From an uncultured Clostridia bacterium (GTDB taxonomy: Bacteria; Bacillota; Clostridia; Christensenellales; CAG-917), in the NCBI GenBank assembly GCA_949283145.1, contig CASDRL010000028.1, positions 1 through 38,828 of the forward strand: a DNA stretch of 38,828 nt, in the 5' to 3' direction. Position 1 is the stretch's first letter; the number at the start of each line of letters is the position of its first letter. Both the position numbers and the translations under genes were made by a program. This document shows positions 25,839 to 33,461 of this stretch, in pieces. The notes beneath the pieces were generated by a model. The model did not search any database, was not told where the DNA came from, and worked only from the letters and a program-made list of their open reading frames with translations.

Positions 25839-26186
25839 ATGGTCAAACGCGGCGAGATATATTATGCCGACCTCAGCCCGGTGGTGGGCAGCGAACAGGG
25901 AGGCGTGCGTCCCGTTCTCGTCGTGCAGAACAATGTCGGCAACCGTTACAGCCCGACCATCATCGCCGCCGCGATCACATCCAAACTCGACAAAACCAAA
26001 CTGCCGACGCACATCGCAGTGCCCGCCGAAAGCTGCGGACTGCCTCAAAACTCCGTGGTCTTGCTGGAACAGATCCGCACCATAGACAAACAGCGGCTGA
26101 AAGAAAAAGTGGGAGAACTGTCCGCGATCACCATGGCGCGGGTGAACGAAGCGCTGCTCATCTCCCTCGGCTTCTTTGAGACTTAA
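25839..26186 (+). CDS. mazF: MazF/PemK-type mRNA interferase toxin
   Basis: 115 residues from ATG at 25839, which stands 7 nt after GGGGG; the ATG at 25833 is too close to it. Motifs KRGEIYYADLSP, GSEQGGVRPVLVVQN (catalytic Arg region) and the Ser/Thr-Lys loop SKLDKTKLPT match EndoA/NdoA of Firmicutes. It should cleave mRNA or pre-rRNA at short sequences. No antitoxin (EndoAI/MazE, about 80-90 residues) is visible upstream; only 173 bp separate it from the divergent ddh start. Confidence 0.93.
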   Translation: MVKRGEIYYADLSPVVGSEQGGVRPVLVVQNNVGNRYSPTIIAAAITSKLDKTKLPTHIAVPAESCGLPQNSVVLLEQIRTIDKQRLKEKVGELSAITMARVNEALLISLGFFET

Positions 26187-26191
26187 AACGC

Positions 26192-26218
26192 AAAACCGCG
26201 CTTTTATCGCGCGGTTTT
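26192..26218. terminator. bidirectional terminator between mazF and nnrD
   Basis: Perfect 10-bp stem AAAACCGCGC / GCGCGGTTTT with a 7-nt loop, A-run and T-run on both sides, between convergent genes. Confidence 0.92.
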
Positions 26219-26250
26219 GTCATATAAACACCGTTTTCAATCGTTATCAT

Positions 26251-27156
26251 TCACAAGCGCATAACGCCCTGCAATTCGTCGAAAGCGAGCGGAAGGGTCG
26301 ACATGATATCATCCGGCAGGTGCGATATGGCGTTCGTACGGCTGAATTCCGCACTTCTCCCCAAGACATAAGCGCCCGTCCTTGCGGCAAGCAGCACGGG
26401 CACGTCCCACGCCAGCAGCCCGCCGACTATCCCTGCCAGCATGTCGCCGCTGCCCCCCTTTGAGAGCTTGCCGTTGCCCGTGCGGTTGATCCACACTTCC
26501 CGCCCGTCGCCGATCACGCTCTCGTGGCTCTTCAGAATGAGAACACAGTTGTGTTCCGCTGCGTACTCGCGGGCGAGACGCACCGCGTCCGTCTTTATCT
26601 CGGAGGCGGGGATCCCCGTCATCGCGGCAAATTCGCCTATGTGCGGAGTGAGCACCGCTCTCCCCTTGTAGTCCGCGATCTTCCCCGCGCATTTCAACCC
26701 GTCGGCGTCAAGGACGATGCGGCACTCCGTGTCTTCCAAAAGAAAACGCACCCAGCTCTCGGCGTCTCCGTCGCCCATCCCCATGCCGATGGCAAAGGAA
26801 GTGGCTTTTTTCGCAAGTTCCTCCGCCCTCTCTTTTTCAAATACGATATGTCCGTCACGGGAAGGCAGGGGGAACACCGCAGAGTATCTCACCACGGGAT
26901 AGAGCGCGGAAGCGAGAAAATCGGGGACGGCGAGCACCGTCGTGCCCGCACCCGAGCGCATCGCCGTCTCGCCGAGAAGAGCGAGTACTTCCGCTGCGCT
27001 CTCCGCGGCAAAGCGCGGGGCGCCGATGTAGTTCGCACACCCGCCCACTATGACGCATCTGCCGAAACTGCCCTTGTTCCCCTCATCCGTCCTGAACGGG
27101 AGACGGAATTGCAGCGATGAAAGATCATTTTCATAAACAGACACTTTATCTGTCAT
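26251..27156 (-). CDS. nnrD: ADP/ATP-dependent NAD(P)H-hydrate dehydratase
   Basis: 301 residues, ribokinase-like fold. Opening motif KGSFGRCVIVGG (28-39), LTPHIGEFAAMTG (substrate loop) and GKLSKGGSGDMLAGIVGGLLA (anion hole, catalytic Asp). It repairs hydrated NAD(P)H. It lacks the N-terminal epimerase half found in the fused YjeF form, so the epimerase must be elsewhere. Ribosome site GGTGAT close to ATG. Confidence 0.93.
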   Translation of the reverse strand: MTDKVSVYENDLSSLQFRLPFRTDEGNKGSFGRCVIVGGCANYIGAPRFAAESAAEVLALLGETAMRSGAGTTVLAVPDFLASALYPVVRYSAVFPLPSRDGHIVFEKERAEELAKKATSFAIGMGMGDGDAESWVRFLLEDTECRIVLDADGLKCAGKIADYKGRAVLTPHIGEFAAMTGIPASEIKTDAVRLAREYAAEHNCVLILKSHESVIGDGREVWINRTGNGKLSKGGSGDMLAGIVGGLLAWDVPVLLAARTGAYVLGRSAEFSRTNAISHLPDDIMSTLPLAFDELQGVMRL

Positions 27157-27275
27157 ATATCACCGTTAAACAAGCGTTTTTGCGTTTTGCTCTTCCTTCC
27201 GCCAAGTCGTGCAATGCCGGACGCGAGCGATACGAACGCCGCTTTTGCGACGCGATCGTTGTCCGTCTCATGCCG

Positions 27276-27818
27276 TCAGGCGTCGAAATCCTCGCCGGAC
27301 AGACTCTCCGCCACGGCGTCGAGAGCGTGGTCTATCGTATCCCGCGAAAAGCCTCGCTGCCAAAGATACGCCCCCACTTTGCCGAGATCCTTGCGCTCCG
27401 TGATGCGCTTGGATGCGGCATATTTCATCGCGACGGAGACGGCTTTTTCTCTCTCCTCTTCGTCCGAGACCGCGTCCGCGATGCCGTTCAGCGCGATCTC
27501 ACGGGGGATGCCCTTCTCCGTGACGAGCTTATATTCCAGCTTCTTGCGCCCGAGCTTTGCGCCGTAGTACTCCGCAAAATCCGCGACATAGCGCACATCG
27601 TCGATGTAGCCGTACTCTTTGGCACGCGCGATGGCATCCTCAACTTCCGCCTTGTGATAGCCCTTCTTGTAGAGTCTCTCCCGCACTTCCTTTTCGGAGC
27701 GTGGGGAAAGAGAGAGATATTTCGCCGCGGCGTCGAATGCGGAAACGGGCGGCTTCTTTTCCGCGCCGCCCTCGCCCTTTTTCTTCCCTTTGGGCGCAGT
27801 GCTTTTTCCCTCCGCCAT
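27276..27818 (-). CDS. recX: RecX family regulator
   Basis: 180 residues from ATG at 27818, preceded by GGGAGGTGA; a GTG at 27824 lies inside that site. A Lys/Gly-rich tail (1-28) precedes three RecX three-helix repeats: AAKYLSLSPRSEKEVRERLYKKG, then YIDDVRYVADFAE, then GYLWQRGFSRDTI-type. RecX binds RecA filaments and limits recombination. It stands alone, separated by 118 nt from nnrD. Confidence 0.9.
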   Translation of the reverse strand: MAEGKSTAPKGKKKGEGGAEKKPPVSAFDAAAKYLSLSPRSEKEVRERLYKKGYHKAEVEDAIARAKEYGYIDDVRYVADFAEYYGAKLGRKKLEYKLVTEKGIPREIALNGIADAVSDEEEREKAVSVAMKYAASKRITERKDLGKVGAYLWQRGFSRDTIDHALDAVAESLSGEDFDA

Positions 27819-27853
27819 GCTCACCTCCCGCCGCGAAAAGCCTTTTAAGCGGC

Positions 27854-27880
27854 AAAAACGGCAGTTTAACTGCCGTTTTT
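27854..27880 (-). terminator. terminator after ilvE
   Basis: Stem AAAAACGGCAG / CTGCCGTTTTT with a 5-nt loop, 17 nt after the ilvE stop. Confidence 0.92.
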
Positions 27881-27896
27881 GCTCTCATTCAAGATT

Positions 27897-28958
27897 TCAG
27901 TTGACTTTGTAGACCCAGCCGAACTCGTCGGGATAGCGCCCGGTCTGGATGCCCGTGATGCGGTCGTAGAGCCATTCCGTGATCTTGCCCATCTTGCCGT
28001 CGTTGATGACCATCGTGAGGTCCTTATAGGTGATGGTGCCCACGGGCGAGATGACCGCCGCGGTGCCGGTGCCGAACGCCTCGTCCAGCTTGCCGTTCTT
28101 GTACGCTTCCACCACTTCGTCGATGGGAAGATGTCTCTCCTCAACCTTGTAGCCGTACTTGCGCAGCACCGTGAGAGCGCTGTCGCGGGTGATGCCGCGG
28201 AGGATGGAGCCGTCCAGCATGGGGGTGACCACCGTACCGTCGATGACGAAGACCATGTTCATGGAGCCGACCTCTTCGACATACTTCTTCTCTGCTCCGT
28301 CCAGCCAGAGCACCTGATCGTAACCTTTCTTCTGCGCGCGCTCGCCCGCGAGCAGGCTGCACGCATAGTTGCCCATGCACTTCGCTTCGCCCGTGCCGCC
28401 CTTGGACGCGCGGGTGAGCTCCGTCTCGACGATGAGCTTGGTGGGCTCGAGACCGTGCTCGTAGTAGCTGCCCACGGGGGAAAGGATGATGGTGAAGATG
28501 AACTTCTTGGAAGGATGCACGCCGAGGAATGCCTCGGAGCCGAACATGAAGGGACGGATGTAGAGCGCGGTGCCGGGTGCGGTGGGGATCCACTCCGCCT
28601 CGAGCTTCACAAGCTCGGTGAGAGCGTTCAGCACGACGTCGATGTCGAGCTGCGCCATGCAAAGCCTCTCCGCACTTCTGTTCATGCGGATAAAGTTGTC
28701 GCGGGGACGGAACATCGTGATCTTTCCCTCCGCGTTCTTGTATGCCTTCAATCCCTCGAATATGCCCTGACCGTAATGGAGAGAGCAGCAGGCGGGATCG
28801 ACGCGGAAGTCCTCATAGGGGACGATCTCGGGCTCAGACCAACCGCCCTTTGCCGCGTCATACTCCATGACGAGCATATGGTCGGTGAAGTATTTGCCGA
28901 ATCCGAGCTTGGAAAAATCGGGTTTTTGTTTCCTTTCTTTGACCATTGTGATTTTCAT
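27897..28958 (-). CDS. ilvE: branched-chain amino acid aminotransferase
   Basis: 353 residues from ATG at 28958, preceded by AAGGAGATAACT. Class IV PLP fold of the BCAT type II form: HYGQGIFEGLKAY (substrate loop), PLP lysine in GEAKCMGNYACS (the usual second Gly of KxGGNYA is Met here), and GTGTAAVISPVG (phosphate loop). It interconverts Leu/Ile/Val and their 2-oxo acids. A longer frame to 29354 would cross the promoter-like region and is rejected. Confidence 0.95.
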   Translation of the reverse strand: MKITMVKERKQKPDFSKLGFGKYFTDHMLVMEYDAAKGGWSEPEIVPYEDFRVDPACCSLHYGQGIFEGLKAYKNAEGKITMFRPRDNFIRMNRSAERLCMAQLDIDVVLNALTELVKLEAEWIPTAPGTALYIRPFMFGSEAFLGVHPSKKFIFTIILSPVGSYYEHGLEPTKLIVETELTRASKGGTGEAKCMGNYACSLLAGERAQKKGYDQVLWLDGAEKKYVEEVGSMNMVFVIDGTVVTPMLDGSILRGITRDSALTVLRKYGYKVEERHLPIDEVVEAYKNGKLDEAFGTGTAAVISPVGTITYKDLTMVINDGKMGKITEWLYDRITGIQTGRYPDEFGWVYKVN

Positions 28959-28985
28959 AGTTATCTCCTTGCGCTTTCGCGCCGA

Positions 28986-28991
28986 ATTATA
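28986..28991 (-). promoter_or_regulatory. possible -10 box of ilvE
   Basis: TATAAT on the minus strand, 28 nt before the ilvE start codon. No good -35 is found at 16-18 nt. Confidence 0.4.
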
Positions 28992-29370
28992 TTTCTTTTT
29001 TGTGCCGGGAGTCTCCCAAAGACGCGGTGTCGTTGCCGTCGTCCCGCGGAGTCTCACCCCTTGTTTGCCGCGATCCGATTGACTCGGACGGGAACGCCTT
29101 GATTCGTTTTCGCCCCGCTCCGCACGCCATAGGATCAAATCGCACGTTTCGTGTTTTGCGCTCCGCCCGGACGGGCATTTTGCCCCTCTCGACTCCTCTG
29201 CGGAAAACTTCTGAAACACTTTTCGTGTTTTTAGGTTTTTCCGCCCCGCTCTTTTTGCAGCACGCATCGTGTTTTCAAAAACACCCGACCGCGTGAGAGC
29301 GATTTTGAGACAGAGCGAACGGCACTGCCTTATGATCTTTCGACGAGAGGTCAACTCGCAGGGAAACGTC
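28992..29370. other. gene-free 380-bp stretch with repeated CACGA...GTG hairpins
   Basis: No convincing gene or T-box is seen. On the minus strand the motif AAACACGA followed by a CGTG/AGTG arm occurs three times (around 29142-29158, 29214-29230 and 29258-29274), and GCGGGGCG followed by GAAAA or GAAAAA twice. A GACTCC/GGGAGACTCCC hairpin sits at about 29010-29016. Possibly an RNA leader of ilvE or decayed repeat DNA. Confidence 0.35.
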
Positions 29371-29997
29371 TTACAGCGCTTCGAACCGAGTGTCCGTGAC
29401 CCTCGCCTTCACCCTGCCCGATGTCCGCGCCTCGATGAGCGCGGTCATCTCATCCGCACGGTCGAGCTCCGTCCACCAATGCGAGAGGATGTCCTCGCCG
29501 TATTCCGTGCTCGCCTTCTTCGCGCCCGCTCTTTCGAGAGCCTGTTCGAGAAGAGGCAGGTCGGCATAGCCGCATCTGAAGGTGATGCGCGCGCATTCCG
29601 TCATCGTCACCGTGCCCGCGGCGTCCGCCGCCTTGGACACGCCGTCCGTGTATGCTGCGACCAATCCTCCGGCGCCGAGCTTGATGCCGCCGAAATAGCG
29701 GGTGACGACCACCGCCGTCCGCATGAGCCCCCGCTTTTTCAGCACTTCGAGCATGGGTTGCCCCGCCGTACCGCCCGGTTCGCCGTCGTCCGAGAAGCGG
29801 GTCTCGTTGCCGCGCTCGTCGGAGATGTAGGCATAACAGTTGTGCGTCGCGTCCGGGAACCGCTTTCTCACCGCCTTGACAAACGCTTCCGCTCTCTCGC
29901 CGTCCTCCACATGTGCGATGGTGGCGATGAACTCCGAGCGTTTGATCTCGGTGCGGACTTCGGTCTCGCCCGCGACGGTCAGATAGCTCTTACTCAA
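29371..29997 (-). CDS. YigZ/IMPACT family protein
   Basis: 208 residues. The IMPACT domain motifs are FSDDGEPGGTAGQPML (about 68-83) and VVVTRYFGGIKLGAGGL (about 96-112), followed by a DUF1949 C-terminal domain. Members bind RNA or ribosomes; in eukaryotes the homologue modulates the Gcn2 pathway. Starts with TTG inside the tyrS 3' end (8-nt overlap, AAGGTGA in front), so it is translated after tyrS. Confidence 0.92.
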   Translation of the reverse strand: MSKSYLTVAGETEVRTEIKRSEFIATIAHVEDGERAEAFVKAVRKRFPDATHNCYAYISDERGNETRFSDDGEPGGTAGQPMLEVLKKRGLMRTAVVVTRYFGGIKLGAGGLVAAYTDGVSKAADAAGTVTMTECARITFRCGYADLPLLEQALERAGAKKASTEYGEDILSHWWTELDRADEMTALIEARTSGRVKARVTDTRFEAL

Positions 29998-31204
29998 CCG
30001 TCACCTTGAAGAAGTTTTTCTTGCCCTTTTGCAGCACAAAGCCGTTGGCGAGCTGGCTGTCCGTGAGTTCCGCGTTGAAATCGGTCACTTTCACGCCGTC
30101 AACCATGACACCGCCGCCCTGCATGAGCCTGCGCGCCTCGCTCTTAGACGGCACTTTCGCCACCGTGACCAACACTTCCGCCACCTGTTTCATCCCCTTA
30201 GGGATGACTGCGGACGGCATGTTGTCGCTGTCGCCCGAGAACGCCGCTTTCGCCTTAGAGAGCGCGTCTTCCGCCGCTTCCTTGCCGTGCACCATCAGAG
30301 TGAGCTCATATGCGAGTTTCTCCTTTGCCGCGTTCATGCGCTCGTCATTGTAACGGGTCAGCTCCTCGATCTCGTCGATGGGCAGGAAGGTGAGGAAGCG
30401 GAACACTTTGTTGACGTCCGCGTCCGGGATGTTGCGCCAATACTGGAAGAAGTCGTAAGGCGATGTCTTCCTCTCATCCAGCCACACCGCGCCTTTCGCG
30501 GTCTTGCCCATCTTGATGCCTTCGGATGTCGTCAGCAGCCCGAAAGTGATGGCGAACGCATCCTTGCCTTCCTTCCTGCGGATGAGGTCCGCACCCGCGA
30601 GGATGTTGGACCACTGGTCATCTCCGCCGCATTGCAGCACGCAGCCGTACTTGCGGTTGAGCACCAGAAAATCATAGGACTGCATGAGCATATAGTTGAA
30701 TTCGAGGAAGGTGAGCCCCTTCTCCATGCGCGCCTTGTAGCACTCAGCCGTCAGCATCTTGTTGACGGAGAAGCAGGAACCGATCTCGCGCAGGAAATCG
30801 ATGTAGTTGAGGTCGAGCAGCCAGTCCGCATTGTCAACGATGATCGCGCCGTTCTCGCCCTCGAAGTCGATGAACTTGGACATCTGCTTCTTGAAGCACT
30901 CGACATTGTGCCGGATGGTCTCGCGGGTCATCATGCTGCGAAGATCGGTGCGCCCGGAGGGGTCGCCGATCATCGCCGTGCCGCCGCCGATGAGGATGAT
31001 GGGACGGTGTCCCGCGTCCTGCAAGCGCTTGGCGACGATGAGCTGCACGAAATGTCCGACATGCAGGCTGTCCGCCGTCGGATCGAAACCGATATAAAAG
31101 GACTGCGAGCCGCTGTCCAACAGCTTTTTCAGGTCGTCTTCGAACACGGTCTGCTTGACGAGACCGCGAGCTCTGAGTTCGTCAATGATGTTCATATTGG
31201 ACAT
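29990..31204 (-). CDS. tyrS: tyrosyl-tRNA synthetase
   Basis: 404 residues from ATG at 31204. HIGH-type motif ADSLHVGHF (about 44-52), GDPSGRTD, QSYDFLVL, GGDDQWSNI (tyrosine and tRNA contacts), KMSKS-type IKMGKTAKG, and a C-terminal S4 RNA-binding domain (about 340-404). It attaches Tyr to its tRNA. AGAGGT lies 7 nt in front of the start; a second ATG at 31195 is possible. Confidence 0.97.
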   Translation of the reverse strand: MSNMNIIDELRARGLVKQTVFEDDLKKLLDSGSQSFYIGFDPTADSLHVGHFVQLIVAKRLQDAGHRPIILIGGGTAMIGDPSGRTDLRSMMTRETIRHNVECFKKQMSKFIDFEGENGAIIVDNADWLLDLNYIDFLREIGSCFSVNKMLTAECYKARMEKGLTFLEFNYMLMQSYDFLVLNRKYGCVLQCGGDDQWSNILAGADLIRRKEGKDAFAITFGLLTTSEGIKMGKTAKGAVWLDERKTSPYDFFQYWRNIPDADVNKVFRFLTFLPIDEIEELTRYNDERMNAAKEKLAYELTLMVHGKEAAEDALSKAKAAFSGDSDNMPSAVIPKGMKQVAEVLVTVAKVPSKSEARRLMQGGGVMVDGVKVTDFNAELTDSQLANGFVLQKGKKNFFKVTVE

Positions 31205-31235
31205 CTCTATTACCTCTGAATGATAATCTTTTGAA

Positions 31236-31264
31236 ATTATATCACTATTCCCGCGCACGGGCAA
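31236..31264 (-). promoter_or_regulatory. sigma-A promoter of tyrS-yigZ
   Basis: On the minus strand: -35 TTGCCC (31259-31264), 17-nt spacer, extended -10 TGATATAAT with TATAAT at 31236-31241. No T-box leader: only about 25 nt separate start site and ATG. Confidence 0.82.
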
Positions 31265-31553
31265 CAAAAAAAGCGCGTCGCCGCGCAATTCCGCTACTTT
31301 GCCGCCCCGCCGCGTTCAAAATGCGGCTGAAAGCAAAAAAATTTTGCGAACCCCGCAAAACAACGCAAAAACAGCCGTGGACAGCCGCGCCTTGCCTTCG
31401 CGCTTCGCCGCGGGACACGCCTGCGACAAGGCTATGTCAACAAAAAAGCGCTCCCGTGACTCACACGAATTCCGCTGTTTTCCGCGATCTAATGCGATAT
31501 ATCGGCAGGTGAACGTTCAACAAAACGAATAGCAAAACCGCCCTCCGCGCCGC
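31265..31553. other. gene-free stretch between tyrS promoter and GNAT gene
   Basis: AT-runs and GC-rich words (GCGCG, CCGCG) alternate without a ribosome site, RNA motif or clear terminator. Nothing supportable is seen here. Confidence 0.5.
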
Positions 31554-31994
31554 TCAAAGCACCTTCTTCATCCAAATGTGCGGCACGCCCTCTTCCTCGT
31601 CGGGCTCCCCGAACACGGAATAGCCGATGCGGTCGTAAAAGCCGCGCGCACGGGTCTGCGCGTGGATCACGGCAAAACGCCCGCCCCGTGACAAGGCGAA
31701 TCTCTCGGCAGCGGATACGAGTTCCGCGCCCGCTCCGCGCCCTCGGCACTCCTTGATGACGGCGATCCTGCCGATCAGCCACTCCCCGTCGCCGCGCTCC
31801 GACGCGCGACACACACCTATGGGTTTTCCGCATTCTAACGCGACGAAATGCGCCGCGGAAGCATCCACGGCGTCAAACTCCGCGGGGCTCGGAAACCCCT
31901 GTTCGTCAACGAACACAGCCGTGCGGATGTCCCGCGCCGCGTCCGGCAGCGCGAAATGCACAGCCACATCAAACTTTTCCGTACCGCTCTCCAT
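31554..31994 (-). CDS. GNAT family N-acetyltransferase
   Basis: 146 residues. The acetyl-CoA loop is in IAVIKECRGRGAGAELV (about 76-92), and the C-terminal GFYDRIGY motif is typical of the ElaA/YjcF-type GNATs, which open with the RTAVFVDEQGFP stretch seen at residues 24-35. The substrate is unknown. It lies alone on the minus strand, divergent from the helicase operon. Confidence 0.88.
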   Translation of the reverse strand: MESGTEKFDVAVHFALPDAARDIRTAVFVDEQGFPSPAEFDAVDASAAHFVALECGKPIGVCRASERGDGEWLIGRIAVIKECRGRGAGAELVSAAERFALSRGGRFAVIHAQTRARGFYDRIGYSVFGEPDEEEGVPHIWMKKVL

Positions 31995-32003
31995 ATCCTC
32001 GCA

Positions 32004-32032
32004 ATTTTAACAAACGCACCCTCCTCCGTCAA
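32004..32032 (-). promoter_or_regulatory. sigma-A promoter of the GNAT gene
   Basis: On the minus strand: -35 TTGACG (32027-32032), 17-nt spacer, extended -10 TGTTAAAAT with TAAAAT at 32004-32009. The expected start site is only about 3 nt before the ATG. Confidence 0.8.
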
Positions 32033-32062
32033 GCCGCATCATGCGCACGAAACGCGAAAAAC

Positions 32063-32135
32063 ATTTAATATATAACATTTTTCAAAAAAAATTTCGCCGC
32101 TATCAAATTGTGATACACCCGCGGTTTATACTTCT
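32063..32135 (+). promoter_or_regulatory. promoter/operator of helicase operon, shared with SWIM cluster
   Basis: Order: ATTTAATA (32063-32070), A8 tract (32084-32091), palindrome TATCAAATTGTGATA (32101-32115; arms TATCA/TGATA), 11-nt gap, -10 TATACT (32127-32132), 32 nt before the helicase ATG. Bases 32080-32135 align without gaps to 4617-4672 (minus), 46 of 56 identical. No normal -35 at 17 nt. The palindrome is a candidate operator or activator site. Confidence 0.78.
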
Positions 32136-32164
32136 CACACAAGAAAACGATCATGAGGTAACAA

Positions 32165-33457
32165 ATGAGGATACCGCGTCAACAAGATCTCACAGGCATT
32201 CAAAATCAGATAATCAACATCGTCACTAACACCGACATCAAACGCATGGCGATAGTGGGCGGTCCCGGCACGGGAAAAACGGTGCTCGAAGTCATCATTG
32301 CCAACAAACTGGCGACGGACGGCATCCTCTGTCTCACCTACTATAAGCTGCTCACCAATTCGACGGAAGACACTTTGAAGACGATAAAAGACAGCGAAAC
32401 TCCGCAACCGAACTGCGCAACGTTTTTCAGCTGGCTGTGGCGATGGTGGCTAAACTGTTTCGAAGAAGAATTCGACGAGGAAAATGAAAATTTCCCTCGC
32501 TTTCAAAGCACCGATCCCGCGAAAAAATTCAGCGAGATATATTGGGATGAGGTAATAAAAGCTTTCGACGCTCTTCCGGATTTCGCAAAAGAAAGCGCTC
32601 GCATCCCGTTCCTGTTCATTGACGAGACACAGGATCTCGACGACGGCAAACTGAAGTTGCTCAACCACATTTCGGACAGGATCATCGTCGCTTTCGATGA
32701 CGATCAGAACATCAGCGACGACGTCCTGCGCGGCAAGACCGCAAAACGCAACCGCATCCTGCAGATGCTGGACATGGAGGAAAGTTTCTTCGACCTCATC
32801 GTCAACTTCCGCAATACTCCCGCGGTGGAGCGCGTCGCCAAACTCTTCGGCAGCAACTACCGGTCCAACCGTCTCACTCTCGGCGTGGAGACGGCGGTCA
32901 GAAAGGAAGCGGGCAGGAAGCCGGTGGTCTGCTGCTGCAAGAACGACGAGGAAGCCGTCGAATACATCATCTCAAAGATATCCCGCAACCCCGAAGGCAG
33001 CCACGGGATAATCTTCCCCTACAAACCGCAGACGAGCAATTTCAATTATCGTTCGTATGCAAGCAATAAAGAACATTTCTACAAGTATGCCGACTTGTTT
33101 GAAGGGAAATTGAAAGATCTGAACATCAAACTGCAAAAAAAATTCGGCGAAGACGGCAAGGGCATCATTGTCAAAGAAAGCGGCGTATACATCGTGACGG
33201 ACACGGTGGCGAAGGGGCTGGAATTCGACAATGTGTACATCCTGAATGCGGAGGCTTTTGCATGCACTTCGGAGGCGGACAGGAACAGAGTTTACGTCTC
33301 GGTCACCCGCGCTATCGAGAACCTGTACATCCTCTTCACGGAGTCGCCCGCCATGCTGCGGAGCCACGTGTACAAGACCGTTGAGGCGAACGCAGAGCTG
33401 TTCAACCGCGAAGAGCCCAAGCCGCAACAGGCAGCCACCGAATGGAGGATAGACTGA
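32165..33457 (+). CDS. superfamily 1 (UvrD-like) helicase/ATPase
   Basis: 430 residues. Walker A GGPGTGKT (32-39), motif Ia LCLTYYKLL (56-63), Walker B FIDETQD (151-157), motif III AFDDDQNI (176-183), motif V AKGLEFDN (about 347-354) and motif VI YVSVTRAIENLYIL (377-390). All SF1 core motifs are present, but the protein is much shorter than UvrD, Rep or PcrA (650-750) and lacks the usual 2B insertion, so it may remodel nucleic-acid/protein complexes more than unwind long duplexes. GAGGTAAC precedes ATG. First gene of a three-gene operon; the next starts 4 nt later. Its base composition is more AT-rich than the neighbours, which suggests transfer. Confidence 0.9.
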   Translation: MRIPRQQDLTGIQNQIINIVTNTDIKRMAIVGGPGTGKTVLEVIIANKLATDGILCLTYYKLLTNSTEDTLKTIKDSETPQPNCATFFSWLWRWWLNCFEEEFDEENENFPRFQSTDPAKKFSEIYWDEVIKAFDALPDFAKESARIPFLFIDETQDLDDGKLKLLNHISDRIIVAFDDDQNISDDVLRGKTAKRNRILQMLDMEESFFDLIVNFRNTPAVERVAKLFGSNYRSNRLTLGVETAVRKEAGRKPVVCCCKNDEEAVEYIISKISRNPEGSHGIIFPYKPQTSNFNYRSYASNKEHFYKYADLFEGKLKDLNIKLQKKFGEDGKGIIVKESGVYIVTDTVAKGLEFDNVYILNAEAFACTSEADRNRVYVSVTRAIENLYILFTESPAMLRSHVYKTVEANAELFNREEPKPQQAATEWRID

Positions 33458-33461
33458 ACAC

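Noticed and set aside
28959..29370. T-box riboswitch before ilvE
   Set aside because: No AGGGTGGTACCGCG-type antiterminator core and no terminator directly before the gene.
31231..31532. short plus-strand frames after the tyrS promoter
   Set aside because: No ribosome site, no plausible protein composition, and they begin inside the promoter.
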